Shown one piece after another: positions 57,574 to 64,000 of a DNA stretch of 64,000 bases (its first letter is position 1; each line of letters starts with the position of its first letter). Made by a program: the position numbers and the translations under genes. The stretch covers positions 81,153 to 145,152 of the forward strand of contig CACMYY010000002.1 in assembly GCA_902618025.1 (NCBI GenBank), given 5' to 3'. The stretch is from an uncultured SAR116 cluster alpha proteobacterium (GTDB taxonomy: Bacteria; Pseudomonadota; Alphaproteobacteria; Puniceispirillales; Marisalimonadaceae). Under the pieces are notes generated by a model that saw nothing but the letters and a program-made list of their open reading frames with translations, ran no database searches and had not been told where the DNA came from.

Positions 57574-58761
57574 ATGCGAAACGAATTTGATAGAATTAAA
57601 AGATTACCACCATATGTTTTTGCTGAGGTAAATAATCTCAAAGCTAAACTTAGATCTAAAGGTAAAGACATAATTGATTTTGGAATGGGAAATCCAGATA
57701 TGCCAACCCCAAAGCATATCAGGCAAAAATTAAAAGAAACAGTAGAAAAACCTGGTACAGGGAGATATTCTACGAGTAAAGGTATCAATGGGCTTAGAAA
57801 AGCGCAGGCGGCTTACTATAAAAGACGATTTGATGTTAATTTAGATCCTGAAGATGAAGTAATAGTTACTTTGGGCTCTAAAGAAGGTCTGGCTAATTTA
57901 GCTCAAGCAATAACATCACCAGGAGATATAATACTATCTCCTAACCCTTCATATCCTATTCATCCTTATGGGTTTATAATTGCAGGTGCTTCCTTACGTC
58001 ATTTACCCTCTATAGACAATGGCATCTTTAACTCTGATTTATATTTAGAACGATTAGAAAGATCTATTATTGAAAGTGTACCTGCTCCAGTGGCTATTAT
58101 TGTGTCCTTTCCCTCCAATCCAACTGCACAAGTTGTGTCTTTAGAATTTTATGAAGAAGTGGTAAAAATTGCTCTTAAATACAATGTTTATATATTATCT
58201 GACCTTGCATATGCAGAAATATATTATGATAATTTTCCACCTCCTTCAATCCTTCAAATACCAAAAGCAAAAGAAGTTGCAGTAGAATTTACTTCAATGT
58301 CCAAGACCTATGCTATGGCAGGATGGAGAATTGGTTTTGCTGTTGGTAATAAAACACTAATAAACGCACTCACTAGAATTAAGTCATATTTAGATTATGG
58401 AGCTTTTACTCCTGTTCAAGTTTCAGCAGCAGCTGCATTAAACGGTCCTCAAGATTGTGTTCATGAGATAAGAAATATTTATCAAAAAAGAAGAGATGTC
58501 CTTATAAAATCTATGGCTAGGGCTGGATGGAATATTCCAAGTCCGAAAGCAAGTATGTTTGCTTGGGCTCCCATACCAGATAAATATAAAGATAAAGGAT
58601 CTTTAGAATTTGCAAAAGAATTAATGCTTAAAGCAGATGTTGCAGTCTCTCCAGGTGTTGCTTTTGGAGAATTTGGAGAGGGTTTTGTAAGAGTTGGTTT
58701 AGTGGAGAATGAACAAAGAATTAGACAAGCCGCTAAAAATATTAAAAAATTATTGATATAG
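57574..58761 (+). CDS. Class I/II aminotransferase, AlaC-like
   Basis: 395 residues of PLP fold-type I. It opens FDRIKRLPPYVFAEVNNLK and has IIDFGMGNPDMPTP, the pattern seen in the AlaC/LL-DAP-aminotransferase-like group. PLP-ring Asp and Tyr are in ILSDLAYAEIYYD and the Schiff-base Lys is 244 in TSMSKTYAMAGWRIGF. AlaC makes alanine from glutamate and pyruvate. Substrate is inferred. AAGGA lies 15 bases upstream of the ATG. The gamma-glutamyltransferase gene follows after 43 bases. Confidence 0.8.
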   Translation: MRNEFDRIKRLPPYVFAEVNNLKAKLRSKGKDIIDFGMGNPDMPTPKHIRQKLKETVEKPGTGRYSTSKGINGLRKAQAAYYKRRFDVNLDPEDEVIVTLGSKEGLANLAQAITSPGDIILSPNPSYPIHPYGFIIAGASLRHLPSIDNGIFNSDLYLERLERSIIESVPAPVAIIVSFPSNPTAQVVSLEFYEEVVKIALKYNVYILSDLAYAEIYYDNFPPPSILQIPKAKEVAVEFTSMSKTYAMAGWRIGFAVGNKTLINALTRIKSYLDYGAFTPVQVSAAAALNGPQDCVHEIRNIYQKRRDVLIKSMARAGWNIPSPKASMFAWAPIPDKYKDKGSLEFAKELMLKADVAVSPGVAFGEFGEGFVRVGLVENEQRIRQAAKNIKKLLI

Positions 58762-58804
58762 ATTTGATACATTATCCTAAATCTAATTATTCAAATGGAT
58801 TTTT

Positions 58805-60409
58805 ATGAAGACAATAGACAAATTTATTACTCGAGATTTTACAAATCCTGGAAAATCAAATGTAATAAGTCCAAACTTTATGACGGTATCCTCACACCAT
58901 GTAGCATCTTCTATAGGTATTGATATTTTAAAAAATGGAGGAAATGCTGTTGATGCAGCATTAGCAATGAGCGCAGTTTTGTGCGTTGCTGAACCACATA
59001 TGACTGGTATTGGCGGAGATTGTTTTGCAATGCTTTCAATCGATGGTAGTTCAAATATAAAAGCTTTAAATGCTTCAGGAAAGTCTTCAGAAAATGCAAG
59101 TGCTAACCATCTTCGAAATACAGGTATAAAATTAATTAAACCTGAAATGCCTGACGCAATCACAATACCAGGTGCTGTTGCAGGGTGGAGTTTGCTTCAT
59201 AAGGAACATGGTTATATGCCATGGAACGAAATATTTCAGCCTGCTATTTATTATGCTAAATCAGGTATAATCGTTCATGAAAGAGTAGCATATGATTGGG
59301 CCAAAAATACAGAAAAATTGTTAGCTGATAGAGATACGGCTGAGATTTTTTTGAATAATCAAAAACCATTTAATGTTACTGAAAACTTCAAAAATATAAA
59401 ATTATCCAAAACTTTTGAAACAATAGCAAAGGAAGGATCAGAAGGGTTTTATAATGGTTGGGTAGCAGACGATATGCTAGAAAAGTTAAATAGTATTGGG
59501 GGATCGCACACTAAAAATGATTTTAAAAATTCACGTGCAGAATGGTTAAAACCCATATCTCAAAATTACAGAAACATTAAAATTCACGAATGTCCCCCAA
59601 ATGGTCAAGGTATTGTTGCCCTAATTATACTAGGAATACTCGAACATTTTAATGTCAAGAGTATGTCTAAAAATGATTACATTCATTTATTTTGTGAAGC
59701 AGTGAAAATAGGATACTTTTTAAGAGATCAATATCTTGCAGATCTCCATTATAATAAGTTATCTGTGGAAAGTTTTTTAAGCAAAAAGTCACTAAAACAA
59801 TACGCATCAAAAATTGATATTAATAAAGCTAAAATATATGAAAATAGCTTATTTCCTGATCATCCTGATACAATTTATCTAACTGTAAGAGATAAAAATG
59901 GAATGACAATTTCTTTTATTAATTCACTTTTTGATCCCTTTGGTAGCGGAATTACAGCACCAAGAAGTGGTGTACTTTTCCATTGCAGAGGACGTGGTTT
60001 TAATTTAACAGAAGGTCATCCAAATGAGCTTTATCCAAATAAAAGACCTCTTCATACTATTATTCCAGCAATGATTTCGAACGAAAATAAATTAATTGGT
60101 TCTCTTGGAGTTATGGGTGGTCAATATCAAGCGGCTGGCCAAGCATATGTATTGTCACAAATGATTGATTTTGGTTTGAGTCCTCAAGAAGCTCTCGATT
60201 TGCCCAGAGTTTTTCCAAATTGTAATGTCTTAGATTTTGAAAAAAACTTTGATAATTCAATTATTGAAGATATGTCTTCAAGAGGACATGAAGTCAACTA
60301 TCCTGTATCGCCCATTGGTGGTGGTCAAATAATACTTATAGATAATAAAAAAAATATTTTAATCGGTGCTAGTGATTTTAGAAAAGATGGGTGTGCAGTA
60401 GGATATTAA
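58805..60409 (+). CDS. Gamma-glutamyltransferase family protein
   Basis: 534 residues, no signal peptide visible (many GGTs are periplasmic; this one starts MKTIDKFITRDF). Large-subunit motifs are NGGNAVDAALAMSAVLCVAEPHMTGIGGD. The autoprocessing nucleophile is Thr 356 in HPDTIYLTVRDKNG, followed by FGSGITAPRSGVLFHCRGRGF and RPLHTIIPAM. It hydrolyses or transfers gamma-glutamyl groups, as in glutathione turnover. The 'DTIYL' subtype is common in this cytosolic-like group. Stop shares TTAA with the convergent transporter. Confidence 0.88.
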   Translation: MKTIDKFITRDFTNPGKSNVISPNFMTVSSHHVASSIGIDILKNGGNAVDAALAMSAVLCVAEPHMTGIGGDCFAMLSIDGSSNIKALNASGKSSENASANHLRNTGIKLIKPEMPDAITIPGAVAGWSLLHKEHGYMPWNEIFQPAIYYAKSGIIVHERVAYDWAKNTEKLLADRDTAEIFLNNQKPFNVTENFKNIKLSKTFETIAKEGSEGFYNGWVADDMLEKLNSIGGSHTKNDFKNSRAEWLKPISQNYRNIKIHECPPNGQGIVALIILGILEHFNVKSMSKNDYIHLFCEAVKIGYFLRDQYLADLHYNKLSVESFLSKKSLKQYASKIDINKAKIYENSLFPDHPDTIYLTVRDKNGMTISFINSLFDPFGSGITAPRSGVLFHCRGRGFNLTEGHPNELYPNKRPLHTIIPAMISNENKLIGSLGVMGGQYQAAGQAYVLSQMIDFGLSPQEALDLPRVFPNCNVLDFEKNFDNSIIEDMSSRGHEVNYPVSPIGGGQIILIDNKKNILIGASDFRKDGCAVGY

Positions 60410-61326
60410 TTTATATTTTTCTTCACTTCTCTATAGGTTATCAAAAGACAAGAGCAAATTACAACTAATCCTCCAATAATTTGATTAGACGTTGGAATTT
60501 CATTCCAAATTAAATAACCAAAGATTGTAGCTATTGGAATGGCTAAATATCTAAGAGTTACTAGTATAGTAGCTTCTGCATACTTATAGCTTTGTGCCAT
60601 TAAATATTGTACGAATGAGCCTATAAGTCCTAAAAAAATTAGAGAATAAAATATAGAATTTGGAGTTATTAAAATTTCAGAACCGTATTTTCCAATGGTT
60701 CCATAAAATTTTGTACCAAAAAAAATCATTGCAATAATAATTATTATTGAAGTTATAAAATTATGTACAAGAGCTGTTGAAGTAGGGTGTTCTGTTTTAC
60801 CAATTTTTCTAAGGATTAATGCTAATCCGGCATGAGTAATTGCGCTACCAAAAGCTAATAATAATCCTAATGTGGATAACTCACTAGTTTCTCTAATAAT
60901 ACCAACGGGATTTATCATCAAAAAAACTCCAATTAGTCCAATTATGACAGCTGTCCACCTTATAAACCCAATTTTCTCTCCTAAAAATAATGGAGATAAT
61001 AATGTTACATATATTGCAGAACTCTGAGCTAAAGCTGTAGTTAAGCCGATAGGAATAAGTTGTAAAGATGAAAAAACCATAATCATTGTTACAAAACCAA
61101 ATAAAGAACGAATAAATATATTATTCCAATTATTTATTTGTAAGAAAAGCATCTTTCTAGCAATTAAAGCTAAAATAAAAAGAATTGGTAATGAATAAAC
61201 AAATCTAGCAAATAAAGTAATTATAAAATCTACTTCACCTGTCAGAGACTTTATTATCATATGAGAGAACACTGATAAAAAAATAAATAACAACCAGATC
61301 AATGATCCAATTAAATTTGATGACAT
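60406..61326 (-). CDS. DMT-superfamily (EamA) transporter
   Basis: 306 residues with ten hydrophobic segments in two EamA repeats. Best-conserved points: FARFVYSLPILFILAL, ALAQSSAIYVTLLSPLFLGEKIG and YLAIPIATIFGYLIWNE in the second half. It would export or import a small metabolite; substrate unknown. Unrelated by position to the other EamA gene at 30424. It overlaps the GGT stop by four bases. Confidence 0.83.
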   Translation of the reverse strand: MSSNLIGSLIWLLFIFLSVFSHMIIKSLTGEVDFIITLFARFVYSLPILFILALIARKMLFLQINNWNNIFIRSLFGFVTMIMVFSSLQLIPIGLTTALAQSSAIYVTLLSPLFLGEKIGFIRWTAVIIGLIGVFLMINPVGIIRETSELSTLGLLLAFGSAITHAGLALILRKIGKTEHPTSTALVHNFITSIIIIIAMIFFGTKFYGTIGKYGSEILITPNSIFYSLIFLGLIGSFVQYLMAQSYKYAEATILVTLRYLAIPIATIFGYLIWNEIPTSNQIIGGLVVICSCLLITYREVKKNIN

Positions 61327-61423
61327 TTTAAGCCTAGAAAAAATTCAACTTGAAATTTATAATCTTAAATAATAACAATAATTAAACAATCTTAAAAAAA
61401 ATATATTTGGTTGAGTATTTGGA

Positions 61424-62890
61424 ATGTCTAATAAAGTTATAATTGTGGGTTCTGGAAATGCTGCATTATCAGCTGGCATAGCCTCATTAGAAAAGGGGTC
61501 AAAAGTAACAATTTACGAAAAAGCTGATAAAAAGATGTCCGGTGGAAATACAAAATATACTGCAGGAGCAATGAGGTTTTCCTATGAAAGTGGAGATCAA
61601 TTAATAGGCTTATTACAAAATCCAAATGATGAAAGAATAAAAGACACAGATTTTGGTTCTTACACAAAAGAAAAATTTAAGAGTGATCTTCTTAGCTTTA
61701 ATGATGGTAGACCATTAAGTTGGGAACAAGATATTTTAGTTTCAAAGTCGCTTGAAACAATCCAATGGCTTTCTTCTCATAATGTAAAATTTGAACCAAT
61801 CTATTCAAGACAAAGTTTTGTAAAAGATGGGAAACACATTTTTTGGGGAGGTTTAACTCTTGCTGCTGAAAATGAAGGCGTAGGATTGTTTAATCAAGAA
61901 TTAGCAGCTTTCTTATCGTTAGGTGGAAAAATCTTTTATGAAAGTCCTGTTACAAATTTATTATTAAATGGAAACAAAGTTACGGGTATTTATGTTGGGG
62001 ATAACAAAATAGAAGCTGATGCAGTTATACTAGCCTCAGGTGGTTTTGAAGCTAATGACAATTTACGTAAGTCATTTATCGGAGACGATTGGTCAAAAGC
62101 CAAGGTAAGGGGAACACCCCATAACACTGGTGACGGTTTAAGGATGGCTTTGGAAATTGGAGCTATAAAACATGGTTTATATGAAGGTTGTCACGCAACT
62201 CCAATGGATCTTCATATGAAAAATTATGGTGGATTAGATTTAGAACCAAAGGAACGAAAAAATTATCGTAAAATTTGTTACTTTTTAGGGATTATGATAA
62301 ATGCAAAAGGTCACAGATTCCTTGATGAGGGTAAAAATTTTAGAAATTATACCTATGCTCAATATGGTAGAAAAGTTTTAGAACAACCAGGACATTTTGC
62401 ATGGCAAATATTTGATAGTAAAGTTTTTGATTTGCTTTATGAAGAATATAGATTTCATGATGCTCATTTCGTTGAAAGCAAATCTATAGACGAATTAATT
62501 GAAAAAATGGATGGAATTGACAAGATTGAAACAAGAAAAACAATAGAAGAATATAACAAGGCAGTAGATTTAACAACTTCTTTTGATCCAACCACCTTAG
62601 ATGGAAAATCTACCAAAGGTTTAGAAATTAAAAAATCCAATTGGGCTCAAAGAATTGATAAAGGACCTTTTAAAGCATTTCCAGTTACTGGTGGCATTAC
62701 GTTCACTTACGGAGGGCTAAAAATAAATTCAAAAGGTTCAGTTTTGAATAAAAATAATAAACCAATAAGTGGTTTGTTTGCTTGTGGAGAACTAGTAGGT
62801 AGCGTTTTTTTTAATGGATATCCTGGAGGTTCAGGGTTAACTTCTGGAGCAGTATTTGGAAGAATAGCTGGATATGGTGCATCCGAATGA
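61424..62890 (+). CDS. FAD-dependent dehydrogenase, TcuA-like (tricarballylate/fumarate reductase family)
   Basis: 488 residues. FAD motif VIIVGSGNAALSAGIAS with KVTIYEKA; GNTKYTAGAMRFS is the TcuA-like start of the substrate domain. AVILASGGFEANDNLR and the C-terminal GLFACGELVGSVFFNGYPGGSGLTSG complete the FAD site. TcuA oxidises tricarballylate to cis-aconitate, but relatives act on other acids and steroids. It overlaps the downstream 2-hydroxyacid dehydrogenase by ATGA, suggesting one pathway for an organic acid. Confidence 0.78.
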   Translation: MSNKVIIVGSGNAALSAGIASLEKGSKVTIYEKADKKMSGGNTKYTAGAMRFSYESGDQLIGLLQNPNDERIKDTDFGSYTKEKFKSDLLSFNDGRPLSWEQDILVSKSLETIQWLSSHNVKFEPIYSRQSFVKDGKHIFWGGLTLAAENEGVGLFNQELAAFLSLGGKIFYESPVTNLLLNGNKVTGIYVGDNKIEADAVILASGGFEANDNLRKSFIGDDWSKAKVRGTPHNTGDGLRMALEIGAIKHGLYEGCHATPMDLHMKNYGGLDLEPKERKNYRKICYFLGIMINAKGHRFLDEGKNFRNYTYAQYGRKVLEQPGHFAWQIFDSKVFDLLYEEYRFHDAHFVESKSIDELIEKMDGIDKIETRKTIEEYNKAVDLTTSFDPTTLDGKSTKGLEIKKSNWAQRIDKGPFKAFPVTGGITFTYGGLKINSKGSVLNKNNKPISGLFACGELVGSVFFNGYPGGSGLTSGAVFGRIAGYGASE

Positions 62891-63855
62891 AAACTAACAA
62901 CAAAAAATTAAGTGTTGCTATTCTTGATGATTACCAAAATGTCTCACATGAATTTGCAGAGTGGGATAAAATAAGTGAAGAAATAGAGTTGGATGTTTTT
63001 AAAAATTATATTGGTCAAGAAGAAAATTTATCAAACATTTTACTTAAATATGACGTTTTATGTTTAATGAGAGAAAGAACACCATTGACTGAAGATTTAA
63101 TTTTTAAACTTCCAAATCTCAAGTTAGTTATTACAAGTGGCATGTGGAATGCTTCAATAGATGCAAATGCACTTAAAGAGAGAAATATAGTTTACTGTGG
63201 AACTGACACGAAAATTCATTCTACTGCAGAATTAGCTTGGGCACTTATAATGAATAGTTGGAGGGGGTTACAGACTGAAATTGAAAACATGAAAAATGGT
63301 AAATGGCAAACAACCATAGGACGAGGTTTAAAAGGCAATACATTAGGAATATTTGGGCTCGGTAAACAAGGAAAGCAAGTTGCTAATTTTGCTAAAGCTT
63401 TCGGAATGAGAGTTATTGCATGGAGTCATAACTTAAGTGAGGAAGAATGTAAAAAAATAAATATAGAGTATGTTGAAAGTATAGATTTGTTTAAGATGTC
63501 AGATATTTTAACTATACACACTAGATTGTCAGAAAGAACAAAAGGATATATTGATAAAGATAAGTTAAAATTAATGAAAAAAAAATCAGTTATAGTCAAT
63601 ACTAGCAGAGGTCCAATTATAAAAGAAAAAGATCTTATAAATGCATTAAATGACGGTACAATTTCTTTCGCTGCCTTAGATGTTTATGATCATGAGCCTC
63701 TTCCAAAAGATCACATACTAAGACACACAAAAAATACTATTCTTACCCCGCATATTGGTTATGTTTCATCAGAAGCATACGAAAAATTTTTTAATGGTTA
63801 TTTATTGGCAATACAAGGTTTTTTAAATAACTCACTCGTAAATCAAATAAAGTAA
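62887..63855 (+). CDS. D-2-hydroxyacid dehydrogenase
   Basis: 322 residues. NAD motif GIFGLGKQGKQVANFAKAFGM. Catalytic residues: Arg in HTRLSERTKGYI, Glu in DVYDHEPLPKDH and His in LTPHIGYVS. It interconverts 2-hydroxy and 2-keto acids (for example glyoxylate, hydroxypyruvate or phosphoglycerate groups). It is translationally coupled (ATGA) to the TcuA-like gene. Exact substrate not determinable; phosphoglycerate dehydrogenase is less likely because the C-terminal ACT domain is absent. Confidence 0.85.
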   Translation: MKTNNKKLSVAILDDYQNVSHEFAEWDKISEEIELDVFKNYIGQEENLSNILLKYDVLCLMRERTPLTEDLIFKLPNLKLVITSGMWNASIDANALKERNIVYCGTDTKIHSTAELAWALIMNSWRGLQTEIENMKNGKWQTTIGRGLKGNTLGIFGLGKQGKQVANFAKAFGMRVIAWSHNLSEEECKKINIEYVESIDLFKMSDILTIHTRLSERTKGYIDKDKLKLMKKKSVIVNTSRGPIIKEKDLINALNDGTISFAALDVYDHEPLPKDHILRHTKNTILTPHIGYVSSEAYEKFFNGYLLAIQGFLNNSLVNQIK

Positions 63856-63857
63856 AA

Positions 63858-64000
63858 TTACAACCAATTTTGTACAACCCATTCAGGCGTTTTAAGTTGC
63901 TTATAAATTTTTTTATAAAATTGATATTTTTTTACTGGCCATTTTCCTTTTAGTACATCATCCGGATCAGGTTTACCTGTAAAAGCAACTATACTTGTTT
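63858..64000 (-). CDS. Probable glycosyltransferase, C-terminal part
   Basis: Only the last 46 residues are in the window; the rest lies beyond the right edge. They read VAFTGKPDPDDVLKGKWP, then KIYKQLKTPEWVVQNWL, before TAA (63858-63860 on the plus strand). The 'FxGxPxPxxAxxGxWP' plus terminal 'Pxx-xxNW' arrangement is, from memory, the tail of a glycosyltransferase family in marine and cyanobacterial genomes. It is too short for certainty. It converges on the hydroxyacid dehydrogenase gene. Confidence 0.45.
   Translation of the reverse strand, partial: TSIVAFTGKPDPDDVLKGKWPVKKYQFYKKIYKQLKTPEWVVQNWL

Overview
The window looks like a piece of a streamlined, AT-rich marine alphaproteobacterial chromosome. 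The evidence is the strong A+T bias, the very short gaps between genes, the alphaproteobacterial housekeeping order (ftsK-lolA, xthA-dapF-mtaB-ftsY-ffh-rpsP-rimM-trmD-rplS-leuCDB-asd, sdhCDAB-zapE-mdh-sucCDAB-lpd) and a DMSP-demethylase-like protein at the left edge. It resembles SAR11-like or similar free-living oligotrophs, but I cannot place it to genus from the sequence alone. I saw no integrase, transposase, phage module or CRISPR array.

Layout. 1-2800 is an accessory stretch: the end of a DmdA-like gene, a secreted low-complexity protein, a gene interrupted by two TAA codons, two tiny membrane-protein ORFs and a two-domain DUF4174-like protein, closed by tRNA-Gly(GCC). 3120-5227 (minus) is a sugar aminotransferase/dehydrogenase pair for a surface sugar. 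5380-12611 holds a YbbN-like thioredoxin, a LON-domain protein, a UbiH-type hydroxylase, a DapC-like aminotransferase, ftsK and lolA. 12622-18070 is a small surface-glycan island (TPR-glycosyltransferase, two small glycosyltransferases, two SAM methyltransferases, a galE remnant) between lolA and xthA. 18345-30389 is the housekeeping core: DNA repair, lysine and leucine biosynthesis, tRNA modification, SRP pathway and ribosomal proteins. 30424-44698 runs from a DMT transporter into one long co-oriented TCA-cycle block with zapE inside. 44695-64000 is a mixed metabolic region: SMR pump, class II aldolase, htpG, MFS, VOC protein, acyl-CoA dehydrogenase, a Gld-type ABC exporter with DUF4340, amidase, aminotransferase, gamma-glutamyltransferase, DMT transporter, TcuA-like flavoprotein, D-2-hydroxyacid dehydrogenase and the tail of a probable glycosyltransferase.

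How it fits together. Succinate dehydrogenase, malate dehydrogenase, succinyl-CoA synthetase and the whole 2-oxoglutarate dehydrogenase complex (E1, E2, E3) are collinear, so four consecutive TCA steps may be expressed together. DapC-like, DapF and Asd contribute to the lysine/DAP branch; LeuC, LeuD and LeuB complete the isopropylmalate steps. FtsY and Ffh are neighbours.

Most unusual points: the 2-oxoglutarate dehydrogenase E2 (sucB) appears domain-permuted, with its E3-binding domain in front of the lipoyl domain instead of behind it; a strong GC-rich hairpin sits between ftsY and ffh; and three convergent gene pairs each end on a single shared TTAA that provides both stop codons.
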